A stretch of DNA of 42,801 nt from Planctomycetota bacterium (GTDB lineage: Bacteria > Planctomycetota > Brocadiia > Brocadiales > Brocadiaceae). The translations under genes were made by a program, and so were the position numbers. The stretch lies in contig JAHFOY010000006.1 of the NCBI GenBank assembly GCA_023261485.1, positions 1 through 42,801 on the forward strand, in the 5' to 3' direction. Of the stretch, positions 27,807-35,597 are shown one piece after another. How positions within the stretch are numbered: position 1 is the first letter of the stretch; each line of letters begins with the position of its first letter. The notes below the pieces were generated by a model, which saw only the letters and a list, made by a program, of their open reading frames with translations, searched no databases and was not told where the DNA came from.

Positions 27807-28579
27807 AAGTATCAAACTTAAATTACCGTTACCCTGATGGAACAACGGGCCTAAAGGACGTTAGTTTCGAAGTCGAAGAAGGGGAGACCATGGTTATTCT
27901 CGGCGCCAATGGAACCGGGAAATCGACGCTGTTTATGAATCTGATGGGCATTCTGGATGGTGACGGACATATAGAGGTTATGGGGTTACTGCTCGACAAA
28001 AAAAATGTGAAGGACGTCAGGCGCGGGATGGGAATGGTATTTCAGAATCCCGACGATCAGTTATTCTGTCCTACAGTTATAGACGATGTTTCCTTCGGGC
28101 CATTAAACCTGGGGCTGGAGGCAGATCAGGTTATTGAGGCGTCGCAAAAGGCATTAACCATGGTTGACTTACAAGGTTATGAATCTCGCACGTCATACCA
28201 TCTGAGCTTTGGCGAGAAGAAAAGGGCAGCTATAGCCACGATATTGTCCATGAATCCAAAGATACTGTTATTGGACGAACCCACCAGTGGATTAGACCCC
28301 AGAAGCATATCAAAATTTATCAATATCCTATACACCTTGAAATCTCAGGGTAAGACGCTCCTGATTGTAACACATGATCTGTTTCTTACCCAGGAGATAG
28401 CAGACCGGGTACTCGTATTTAGTGAAGAGAAAAGGCCGGTTGCTATAGGGAATTACAAAGAAATTTTAAATAACTACGACTTATTACTAAAAAACAATCT
28501 GGTTCATCAACACCGCCATCGTCATGAAACAGTTGTACATGAGCACGAACACCGGCATGGTTACATCCACGAACATTAA
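27791..28579 (+). CDS. cbiO: Cobalt ECF transporter ATPase CbiO with His-rich tail
   Basis: 262 aa ABC ATPase. Walker A GANGTGKST (38-46), Q-loop VFQNPDDQLF, signature LSFGEKKR (in place of LSGGQ-type), Walker B ILLLDEPTSGLDP, and switch His in VTHD. Energises CbiQ. The last about 25 residues are unusual: nearly half are His, in HRHRHE, HEHEHRHG and HEH groups, a probable cytosolic metal-binding or sensing tail. The tail DNA overlaps the start of the next gene. It overlaps cbiQ by 16 bases, so the two are translationally coupled. Confidence 0.96.
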   Translation: MARIIKVSNLNYRYPDGTTGLKDVSFEVEEGETMVILGANGTGKSTLFMNLMGILDGDGHIEVMGLLLDKKNVKDVRRGMGMVFQNPDDQLFCPTVIDDVSFGPLNLGLEADQVIEASQKALTMVDLQGYESRTSYHLSFGEKKRAAIATILSMNPKILLLDEPTSGLDPRSISKFINILYTLKSQGKTLLIVTHDLFLTQEIADRVLVFSEEKRPVAIGNYKEILNNYDLLLKNNLVHQHRHRHETVVHEHEHRHGYIHEH

Positions 28580-29330
28580 TAACAATATAAGTTTTACCGA
28601 CGATATCTGTGCGGATGGGATATGCTGTTTTATGAGTATTCCCAGGAAACAGACCCATTTGGGCATGTGGAAGACTTTCCTGAAGCGGAGAAATGCGTCT
28701 TACGGAGTCAAACTGCTTTACACAAGCACTCAGGCGAAAGACATAGTTTATAATCCTTGCAGATGTTTGGAATTTTATCTGAAGGAGATTGTCTCCGAAG
28801 ATGGTCCAACCCTGAGAGTATTATTACGATGCGGCATATTTACGAAAGGGTGCCGGCCATATACCTGTAAGGGATTTCCCGATAAGACGGATAGTTTTAT
28901 GCATGACGTGCTTGCCCCATGTGTTTATAATGAATATATAGCACATGAAAATTATGTCCAGCTTAAATACTCACACGTCTTCCGTCTTTTTTACGCTATT
29001 AAAGACGATAATAAATTACTCGGAAAGATTTTCCCCGGGTATTCAGCCGAAGATGTTCGGGAAAAATTAAACCAGTGTAAAGACGTTGTGAAGATTAGCG
29101 CCATCTGGAATGAAAAGCCGTCCGAATACTTTTTACTTGAGGTGCCTAAAACAAAATCTGTATTATATACTTCCGATGTCCATCCACAGATAAAGGGTGT
29201 AAAACAAGCATACGATTTGTGGCAAGGACACATTGAAGGCTGGCTTGAAAGGCATTATGGCAGTAAATGGCATGACCATTTGGAAAGTACAATTGAGAGA
29301 GAAAAGGATGCGGTAAAAAGAACAAAATGA
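28557..29330 (+). CDS. Cysteine-rich cytosolic protein (possible YkgJ-like metal cluster)
   Basis: 257 aa from ATG 28557 (ATG 28524 is also possible). No signal peptide or helix is visible. Cysteines cluster in the first 130 residues: DDICADGICCF, NPCRCLEF, LRCGIFTKGCRPYTCKGFPD and LAPCVYN. The spacing CxxxxCC ... CxC ... C(x7)C(x4)C and the ending C+GFP recall the YkgJ/UPF0153 family, which binds iron-sulfur or zinc. The match is partial and by memory only. The start overlaps the His-rich tail of cbiO by 23 bases and the stop overlaps the next ATG (ATGA), so it is tightly bound to the cobalt transporter operon. Role unknown; a metal-handling partner of CbiQO is the natural guess. Confidence 0.7.
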   Translation: MVTSTNINNNISFTDDICADGICCFMSIPRKQTHLGMWKTFLKRRNASYGVKLLYTSTQAKDIVYNPCRCLEFYLKEIVSEDGPTLRVLLRCGIFTKGCRPYTCKGFPDKTDSFMHDVLAPCVYNEYIAHENYVQLKYSHVFRLFYAIKDDNKLLGKIFPGYSAEDVREKLNQCKDVVKISAIWNEKPSEYFLLEVPKTKSVLYTSDVHPQIKGVKQAYDLWQGHIEGWLERHYGSKWHDHLESTIEREKDAVKRTK

Positions 29331-29758
29331 GTAAATGTAATAAAATATTTGCTTGTATTCAAATATTTGTCATTATTTTTTTCATGGTATGCAATGGTGG
29401 GTTAGCGGTAAACCCTGCCATTAAATCTGGCGCATATCCTTGCAAAGATCATCAATGTGGCTGTAAATCCGAGTCTGATTGTAAAACACATTGTTGCTGT
29501 GCACCTAAAGGAAATCAAGACACGTTCCATACCGCTATCGAAAAACGGAACGGTTTCAAAACTTTTATAAGCAGCGTAAACTGCAAATATGGAAATGACC
29601 CGCTTACACCCATAACCTTTACGGCTAAATATATATTGGAGAGCCGGGTACATGCGATAAAGGAGTCATTCCTGTGCTTTCTTTGCAGGGAAGCGCCCTC
29701 AAACATTCCTGATGTAGTAATATTTCCTCCGGAAAAACCACCACGATATTTCATATAA
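29327..29758 (+). CDS. Small secreted cysteine-rich protein
   Basis: 143 aa. A signal helix (IFACIQIFVIIFFMVCNGGLA, about 7-27) is followed by a dense Cys/His block YPCKDHQCGCKSESDCKTHCCC, and later single cysteines in VNCKYG and FLCFLCREAP. I recall similar CGC...CCC segments in uncharacterised secreted planctomycete proteins (low confidence). It is a periplasmic or exported protein likely to bind a thiophilic metal. It overlaps the previous gene by ATGA, so it belongs to the cbiQO operon. Tail rich in Pro and hydrophobic residues. No enzyme motif seen. Confidence 0.7.
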   Translation: MSKCNKIFACIQIFVIIFFMVCNGGLAVNPAIKSGAYPCKDHQCGCKSESDCKTHCCCAPKGNQDTFHTAIEKRNGFKTFISSVNCKYGNDPLTPITFTAKYILESRVHAIKESFLCFLCREAPSNIPDVVIFPPEKPPRYFI

Positions 29759-29803
29759 CTCCTTATTCACCTCTTAGAATTACTAAATTTCGATTCATTG
29801 ATT

Positions 29804-29883
29804 TGCTCAAGCATTAGATACGGGACCTCTACGGCATTTCCAATATGCTGGAGATACCTCCGATATGCTATCGGTATTGAGCA
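29804..29883 (+). promoter_or_regulatory. Structured leader before first beta-barrel gene
   Basis: TGCTCAA (29804-29810) pairs with TTGAGCA (29877-29883). Inside is a tight hairpin CCGATA-TGC-TATCGG (29860-29874). It lies 37 bases before the ATG at 29920. No cobalamin-riboswitch consensus is seen. Part of it (CTCAAGCATTAGATACG, 29806-29822) recurs with one change at 36918-36934, so it may instead be a dispersed repeat. Confidence 0.45.
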
Positions 29884-29919
29884 TCAAAAGAACTCTGTAT
29901 TAAAAAGGAGATATATGTA

Positions 29920-30966
29920 ATGAAAATACTGGTTGCAATTTTTTTGTTTTTCATGTTTATGAACAGCACTGTATACGCCCACGGCGAATGCTGCCTGTCA
30001 AGGTCTCTTACCGAGGCAACAACTTCTGATATGGCCGTTGCAGAGAATCTTGGGCTTTCACTCCAGTATGAATACTCGAACATGAAAACGATACGAGACG
30101 GCAGTAACAGTATAAGCCACAATACTGTGCTGGACAGAGTAACCGAAGAGTGGCCTGAGATGTCGCCGGAGACGAGGAGTTTTTCAATTCCGACAAGAAT
30201 GATTATGCAAAAATATACGTTCCTGGCCGCATACCACCTCACGGAGCGATTCCAGTTCCTGGTCAATATTCCCTATGTTATAAACGATATGTACATGAGG
30301 AAAATAACAAGGAACAATATGGGCATGGATATGAGAATGGACATGAAGATGGATACGGTCGAGGGACCAGGTGACATGACACTGATGGGACTTTATACGC
30401 TCCTCGCCGATGAACCTGCTAATCCAACAAAAAAACTCACTCTGGGTTTGGGCGTAAAAACTCCAACGGGAGAAAACGATGAAGTGTCTGAATCCGGTTC
30501 TCTGGTTCATGCCATGATGCAGCCAGGCACAGGTTCGTGGGATCCCTTATTTTTGGTCAATTATATGCGGTCATTTTATCCTCTGGTATTACAGGCCAAT
30601 CTCCTTTACCATATGACGACAGAAGGGGATCAAGGTTATGAATTTGGAGATAAGGTGTCTTTGGATATTATTGCCAGATACCGGGTCGCCAGTTATTTGA
30701 ATCCCGGCTTGGAATTGAACGGATTGTATGCAGGAGAGGACACCGACCACGACGGCAAATACTCAAGACCCGATACATCCCTCCTGGATAACACAGACAA
30801 TACCGGCATTACATCCCTTTCTGTTACTCCAACTGTCCGGGTAAATATTCCCAAAACCGGCGGCAGTGTTGATTTAAAGTTCCAAAAGCCAATTTATCAA
30901 AACGCCAACGGTACGCAGCAAGTAGTGGACTGGAGGGCGATGGCATCGGTTGTGTGGGCTTTTTAG
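29920..30966 (+). CDS. Outer-membrane beta-barrel channel, paralog 1
   Basis: 348 aa. Signal peptide KILVAIFLFFMFMNSTVYA, with the mature protein predicted to begin HGECCLSRS, a potential metal ligand cluster. The rest is alternating strands ending in VVWAF (C-terminal Phe). A Met/Asp-rich loop MGMDMRMDMKMD lies at about 133-145. It shares with the gene at 31280 the blocks KTPTGEND, QPGTGSWDPLF, and LLYHMTTEGDQGYEFGD. It resembles the MetA-pathway/phenol-degradation-type (Phenol_MetA_deg) outer-membrane proteins. In this setting a channel for cobalt or a cobalt chelate is possible, but unproven. AAGGAG precedes the ATG. Confidence 0.8.
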   Translation: MKILVAIFLFFMFMNSTVYAHGECCLSRSLTEATTSDMAVAENLGLSLQYEYSNMKTIRDGSNSISHNTVLDRVTEEWPEMSPETRSFSIPTRMIMQKYTFLAAYHLTERFQFLVNIPYVINDMYMRKITRNNMGMDMRMDMKMDTVEGPGDMTLMGLYTLLADEPANPTKKLTLGLGVKTPTGENDEVSESGSLVHAMMQPGTGSWDPLFLVNYMRSFYPLVLQANLLYHMTTEGDQGYEFGDKVSLDIIARYRVASYLNPGLELNGLYAGEDTDHDGKYSRPDTSLLDNTDNTGITSLSVTPTVRVNIPKTGGSVDLKFQKPIYQNANGTQQVVDWRAMASVVWAF

Positions 30967-31026
30967 AGATGGAAAGCGGCTGTAAAAAGCCTCGTAGCAG
31001 AGGTATTTAGCGTTTGGAAATTTCAG

Positions 31027-31055
31027 TGTAGGGGTTGAAATCTTCAACCCCTACA
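31027..31055. repeat. 13-bp-arm hairpin after paralog 1
   Basis: TGTAGGGGTTGAA (31027-31039), loop ATC, TTCAACCCCTACA (31043-31055): perfect arms. No T-run follows. REP-like, or a transcript-end stabiliser. Confidence 0.85.
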
Positions 31056-31067
31056 TACTCCTGTCCG

Positions 31068-31254
31068 AGGCAGCCTAATTCCATGCATAAGAATTTCAAT
31101 CTTTTAAATATGCAATTAATAAACACACCCCTACCCCTCTCAAGAGGGGAATTTGAGAAGTCCCCTCTTGGGAGGGGATTAAGGGGTGGGTAAAAAATAA
31201 AACTTGTTCTCGTGTAAACGGGGAGTCGTTGGGTTTTTGTCTTGCAAAACCCAA
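31068..31254. repeat. Composite intergenic repeats before paralog 2
   Basis: Contains AGGCAGCCTAATT (31068-31080, also at 5258-5270), a CCCCTC-rich inverted repeat with outer CACCCCT/AGGGGTG (31126 and 31182) and inner CCTCTCAAGAGGGG-type pairing up to 31188, and a further hairpin TTGGGTTTT/AAAACCCAA (31229-31254). The last hairpin ends 25 bases before the start of the gene at 31280 and could influence its expression. Confidence 0.65.
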
Positions 31255-31279
31255 TCTGATTTGATTTTGGAGGAGGCAT

Positions 31280-32260
31280 ATGAAAACCACTGTAATAAAA
31301 TACCGTTATATAATTATTTTCATAATCTGGATGATTGCGACAGTATGTAAAAACAATGCTTATGCCTGTGATTTGTGTTCTCTCGGCGGATTCGGCGGGA
31401 CTACGGGCGCCGTCAATCCGATTTCTGCGGAGTCGCCTAAGAAAAACAAATACACCCTGGGATATATATTGGAGTATCAGGATTGGCAATCCGTCAACAT
31501 AAGGAAAGCACATGAATTGCACGAAGAAGGCCGGGATGCACATGCCCGGAAGAATGATATTTCGAATAGCGTTTTTTTTGGCTATGGGATTACTGATGCG
31601 CTTTCCGTCAGTCTGCAGGTACCCTATGTAGAAAGACGCTTTAAGGAAGTACATGAAGAAGAATTTTTAGGTGATAGCGAAAAAGCTACGGGTCTTGGAG
31701 ACTCAATTCTGCTTGGAAAGTACAAATTTTATGACAAACAATTTGGGCTGGCCGGGATATTTGGTTTGAAATTGCCTACAGGAACTACAGACGAAAGGAA
31801 TAAGACCGGAGAAAAATATGAGCCGGAATTACAGCCAGGTGCGGGGTCTCTGGATTATCTATTTGGTATCTCAGCCAACAAAAAAATCAATCATTTGATT
31901 GTAGTGGACGGTACGGTGTTATACCATCTTAAGACAGAAGGCGATCAGAATTATGAATTTGGCGATATCGTTAGAGTGACCACCGGTGCGACCTTTAATG
32001 TCATTGATGGGAATAAAAAACCTACACTTAATTTCTTATCGGAAGTTATTTCACAATTTGCCAATAAAGATGTACAAGACGGAGAGACGATTCGTGATTC
32101 CGGCGGCACGACCATCTTTTTTGCACCCGGCGTTTCCTCTTACCTTACAGAGCAGTTAAAAACAACGCTATCCGTTCCAGTGCCTGCGTATCAAGGATTA
32201 GGGGGAGAACATCAGGAACTGGATTTCAACGTTCTTTTCAGCATGAGTTACAGTTTCTAA
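31280..32260 (+). CDS. Outer-membrane beta-barrel channel, paralog 2
   Basis: 326 aa. A basic start and signal helix (YIIIFIIWMIATVCKNNAYA) lead to a predicted mature N-terminus CDLCSLGGFGG, a CxxC motif at the very start. Barrel strands follow and end in FSMSYSF. It shares KLPTGTTDE, QPGAGSLDYLFG, and VLYHLKTEGDQNYEFGD with the gene at 29920, so the two are paralogs of one barrel family. A His-containing segment KAHELHEEGRDAHARK (about 72-87) adds further possible ligands. The start has GGAGGAGG close upstream. Together with paralog 1 it forms an outer-membrane pair between the cobalt importer genes and cbiA. Confidence 0.8.
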   Translation: MKTTVIKYRYIIIFIIWMIATVCKNNAYACDLCSLGGFGGTTGAVNPISAESPKKNKYTLGYILEYQDWQSVNIRKAHELHEEGRDAHARKNDISNSVFFGYGITDALSVSLQVPYVERRFKEVHEEEFLGDSEKATGLGDSILLGKYKFYDKQFGLAGIFGLKLPTGTTDERNKTGEKYEPELQPGAGSLDYLFGISANKKINHLIVVDGTVLYHLKTEGDQNYEFGDIVRVTTGATFNVIDGNKKPTLNFLSEVISQFANKDVQDGETIRDSGGTTIFFAPGVSSYLTEQLKTTLSVPVPAYQGLGGEHQELDFNVLFSMSYSF

Positions 32261-32285
32261 ATATTTGTATTTTCCAGTGAAATTC

Positions 32286-32314
32286 TTGACCATTCATGCG
32301 TAACGGTATATAAT
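32286..32314 (+). promoter_or_regulatory. Strong sigma70-type promoter for cbiA
   Basis: TTGACC (32286-32291), exactly 17 bases, TATAAT (32309-32314). Transcription would start near 32321, leaving a leader of about 43 bases before ATG 32364, too short for a riboswitch. Confidence 0.7.
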
Positions 32315-32363
32315 TCAAAACCTTTAATTATCGTTTAGCAGCCAATCAGTTTTTATTTAAATC

Positions 32364-33755
32364 ATGCATCATACTTCACATAAATATCCCAGGATATTAA
32401 TAGCAGGCACGCACAGCGGTGTGGGTAAAACAACCGTTACCCTCGGCCTGATGTCTGTATTGAAAGAAAAGGGTTACAAAGTGCAGGGGTTTAAGGCAGG
32501 ACCTGATTATATTGACCCCTCACATCACACGGCAATTACCCAAAAACCTTCGCGTAATCTCGATACGTGGCTCATGAGCCAGGATGTGTGCCTGGAATTG
32601 TTCGAGCATGCCCTGGCAGATTCAGATATGGCGGTTATCGAGGGAGTAATGGGACTCTATGACGGCTGCCTGGACGGGAGCGAACTGGGAAGTACGGCAC
32701 ACCTTGCCAAGATATTGAATGTGCCTGCGATATTGGTAATGGATTCCAAGGGAATGTCGCGCAGCGCAGGCGCAGTTGTATTGGGATATAAATATTTTGA
32801 TAGAGACGTAAAAATTCAAGGGATAATTCTTAACAGAGTTAAGAGCGAGCGGCATTATCGTTCTCTGAAAGCATCTATAGAAGGAAATTGCGGCATTCCT
32901 GTTTTAGGGTATTTGCCTTTCAATGATGATATAATACTCCCGGAGCGTCACCTGGGTTTAGTGCCGTCAGTAGAGCAGGAATTTTCAAAGTCTACATATC
33001 AAAAGATCGGTGATTTGCTGGCAACTACTGTGGATATAGATAAATTTATTGATATTGCATCGTCATCCGGCGGTATTCCCTCATATAAAAAGACGGTATT
33101 TAGCGGGATAAATGAAAGGTTTTATTTCAGAATTGCCGTCGCTGTGGACGAGGCATTTAATTTTTATTATCAGGACAACCTTGACCTGCTGGAATTGTAT
33201 GGTGTAGAGCTTACTTATTTTAGTCCATTGTATGATAAGTATCTGCCAGCGGATATCGATGGATTATACATTGGCGGGGGTTTTCCTGAACTATATGCTA
33301 ACCTGCTTGCTTCAAACACCACAATGAAGGAGTCCATACGTAAAGCGCACAAAAAAGGTGTGGTCATATACGGCGAATGCGGGGGGATGATGTACCTGCT
33401 TGAACAAATGGCAGACTTTAAAAAGAAGACGCATGAAATGTGCGGAATACTCAAGGGAACTACCATTATGGAAAATAAAAGGCAGGGGCTTGGATACATT
33501 ACAGTTCAAGCGCTGCACGATAACATCTTATGCAAAAAAGGGGAGATGTTCAAAGGCCATGAATTTCACTGGTCATCACTGCATGTTCCTGAAGGTACGC
33601 CGTATGCTTATGCGATTTCCAAATGTGATGACAAGAAATCAAAAATGGACGGCGTCTTTACAGACCATGTATTAGGTTCCTACACTCATGTCCATTTTGC
33701 AACTGACCCCAGGTTGTTAAAACATTTTTTGTATACTATTGCAAAAAGGGCTTAA
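32364..33755 (+). CDS. cbiA: Cobyrinate a,c-diamide synthase
   Basis: 463 aa. The N-terminal ATP-binding domain has GTHSGVGKTT (15-24), GFKAGPDYIDP and VIEGVMGLYDG. The C-terminal glutamine amidotransferase domain has GGGFPELYANLLA, the nucleophile Cys in YGECGGMMYL (about residue 339) and the terminal THVHF histidine block. It amidates the a and c side chains of cobyrinic acid (or hydrogenobyrinate), an early committed step of corrin maturation. It has its own promoter, so it can be expressed apart from cbiB/cbiQO. No other corrin-ring gene is in the window. Confidence 0.95.
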   Translation: MHHTSHKYPRILIAGTHSGVGKTTVTLGLMSVLKEKGYKVQGFKAGPDYIDPSHHTAITQKPSRNLDTWLMSQDVCLELFEHALADSDMAVIEGVMGLYDGCLDGSELGSTAHLAKILNVPAILVMDSKGMSRSAGAVVLGYKYFDRDVKIQGIILNRVKSERHYRSLKASIEGNCGIPVLGYLPFNDDIILPERHLGLVPSVEQEFSKSTYQKIGDLLATTVDIDKFIDIASSSGGIPSYKKTVFSGINERFYFRIAVAVDEAFNFYYQDNLDLLELYGVELTYFSPLYDKYLPADIDGLYIGGGFPELYANLLASNTTMKESIRKAHKKGVVIYGECGGMMYLLEQMADFKKKTHEMCGILKGTTIMENKRQGLGYITVQALHDNILCKKGEMFKGHEFHWSSLHVPEGTPYAYAISKCDDKKSKMDGVFTDHVLGSYTHVHFATDPRLLKHFLYTIAKRA

Positions 33756-33820
33756 CTACATAAGGTAATAACGTATAGCCTTGCGCTGCGTAGCCGCAGA
33801 TAAAGAATGCAAAACAGGTG

Positions 33821-33859
33821 ACGAGTGGCAGGTGACGGGTACATCCCCGTGTCACTCGT
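33821..33859. terminator. Hairpin between convergent cbiA and hemerythrin genes
   Basis: Outer arms ACGAGTG (33821-33827) and CACTCGT (33853-33859), inner ACGGG (33835-33839) with CCCGT (33846-33850). It reaches the hemerythrin stop codon. Possible bidirectional terminator, though T-runs are poor. Confidence 0.45.
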
Positions 33860-34251
33860 TATGCGCACTTCTTTATAAACGTGCAGAATTTTTTATCCTC
33901 CCTTGCTATATGACTTTTCAGCCAATTATATAATAGCTGATGGGTTTGTATGAGTAACTGTGAACTGACGCCCTGTGTTTCCAATTCTCTTTTTATGCTG
34001 AAAAAATATTTTATAAATAGCATATGTTCTGTCTTCTGTTTTACGTAACTGATGTAGTTGTATTTATTCATCAAGTTCTCTTCTGTATTGAAATGTACAC
34101 CTACGTATTCTATTATCTCAACAATGTATTTCTCACCCTTGCCCAGCACCATTGCATCAAGCAGATTATTCACCCGTATGAATATCCCTTTATGTTGGTT
34201 ATCAATTGCATCTACACCTACTGCCAAATTTTCGTTCCACTGCATTGCCAT
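33859..34251 (-). CDS. Bacteriohemerythrin, copy 1
   Basis: 130 aa, four-helix di-iron O2-binding fold. Iron ligands by position: H20 (DNQHKG), H53 and E57 (HFNTEE), H76 (TEHMLF), H114 and D119 (HIAREDK). The first His of the usual HxxxH pair is Gln (Q72), the same change as in copy 2. Compared with copy 2 (41157) it lacks four residues near position 40. The leader TTTTACAAGGAGG is strong and closely resembles that of copy 2, so the pair arose by duplication. Bacteriohemerythrins carry or sense O2 or NO. It ends the signalling block. Confidence 0.93.
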   Translation of the reverse strand: MAMQWNENLAVGVDAIDNQHKGIFIRVNNLLDAMVLGKGEKYIVEIIEYVGVHFNTEENLMNKYNYISYVKQKTEHMLFIKYFFSIKRELETQGVSSQLLIQTHQLLYNWLKSHIAREDKKFCTFIKKCA

Positions 34252-34418
34252 GTTTCCGCCTCCTTGTAAAATGTTTACACTGTTCCTTTAATACAATTCG
34301 TAACAAACAAAACCATCTATGCAGTTTTGAAGGTAGAGGTTGCACCCAATGTTTGTATCCACTCGAATTGCGTTTAATGGTATTGGTACATAATCATCCA
34401 TACGTATTTCAGCCCCTG

Positions 34419-35597
34419 CTAATGTTTCATCAATTCAACTTCAGCGTCCTTAGCAGGATTCACTGGAACGAAGACCTTTATCGGCTCACATATTTCTTTT
34501 GTCTGCGCCAGATTAATGAGTCGAATTCGTGCTAATGGGGCGATCTCGTGTCCTTTGGTAAGAAGTATTTTTCCTGAACTCGTTTTTATGTCCTCAGCGA
34601 GAGTCATATTTTTTGTAAGTTCATGTGCCTTGACAAATTTAATTTCATAACCTTTTTCTGTCGTGAGTACCTTTTTAAGCGCGACAACAATATTCTGATC
34701 ATACCATTTCTGCCTCTCCTGAATTACCGTATATGCCTGGGCATTATTCATTCCTGACGTAACAAGCGAATCAAAATCAAGGGCGAGATTGAGTATTCTT
34801 GCGCCCATCGGAATATCCGCTCCACTTTTGGAATTACACGGTATACCGGAACCATCAAAATGCTTCTCTTGATAAGCAATAATTTCAGCAACGTTTTCCA
34901 GACGGGGAATGCTGGATATTAGACTACTGCCTATCTGAGGATGTGCATGAAAAGTTTGTAATTCCTGTTCATTGAGATTAATGCTACTATATAGCTTCGT
35001 TAGAATATCCTCAGATATTGTAATACATCCGAGCTGAGAGAGCATTGCAGCAATTTCAATCTGCCAGGGCTTTTCTACTTTAAGTTCTGCAGAGATTGCC
35101 TGAACGAGCCGCTGTACGCGTGATGCACGGCCAAATGCCGTTGGATTAACCAGCGTAAGCACATCGGTAAGCACCTTTATGCAGCCATGCAAGGTCTTCT
35201 CCAGTAATTCTTTTTCCGCTGTGATTAACCGATATTGTTCGATTCCGGCGGTAAGCGCTTTGGTAATAATGTCTGGTAAACAGGGTTTTGTGAGGAAACG
35301 GAAGATATTCCCTTCATTGACGGCGTCGATTGCTGTTTGCTGGTCGGCATTGCCCGTAAGCATCATACGTACGCTATCAGGCGCCTTTTCCCGCACCTTT
35401 GACAGGAACTGAATACCGTCCATGCCGGGCATGCGCATGTCGGATACGATAACTGCAAAGGGACCGCGGGCATCAATTGCCTCTAATCCAAAATTTCCCC
35501 CAAGCGCCGTATCAATGGTAAATTGCTTATGTAACTGCCGTTGATAGGCTGACAATATGTTGGGGTCATCGTCAACAAAGAGAATTTTTTCAGACAT
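34419..35597 (-). CDS. Response regulator with degenerate HD-type output domain
   Basis: 392 aa from ATG 35597. The REC domain is complete: ILFVDDDPN, phospho-acceptor Asp in VIVSDMRMPGMDG, and FLTKPC. The output resembles HD-GYP in layout, but the metal motif is lost: AAMLSQLGCIT stands where ALLHDIGK is expected, and DGSGIP replaces DGxGYP. It is therefore unlikely to hydrolyse c-di-GMP and may act as a binding or protein-interaction module. A C-terminal region (VKAHELTKNMTLAEDIKTSSGKILLTKG) resembles the small domain next to HD-GYPs. Stop and start overlap with the upstream gene (TAATG), so it is translationally coupled. A longer frame to 35642 is not needed. Confidence 0.88.
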   Translation of the reverse strand: MSEKILFVDDDPNILSAYQRQLHKQFTIDTALGGNFGLEAIDARGPFAVIVSDMRMPGMDGIQFLSKVREKAPDSVRMMLTGNADQQTAIDAVNEGNIFRFLTKPCLPDIITKALTAGIEQYRLITAEKELLEKTLHGCIKVLTDVLTLVNPTAFGRASRVQRLVQAISAELKVEKPWQIEIAAMLSQLGCITISEDILTKLYSSINLNEQELQTFHAHPQIGSSLISSIPRLENVAEIIAYQEKHFDGSGIPCNSKSGADIPMGARILNLALDFDSLVTSGMNNAQAYTVIQERQKWYDQNIVVALKKVLTTEKGYEIKFVKAHELTKNMTLAEDIKTSSGKILLTKGHEIAPLARIRLINLAQTKEICEPIKVFVPVNPAKDAEVELMKH

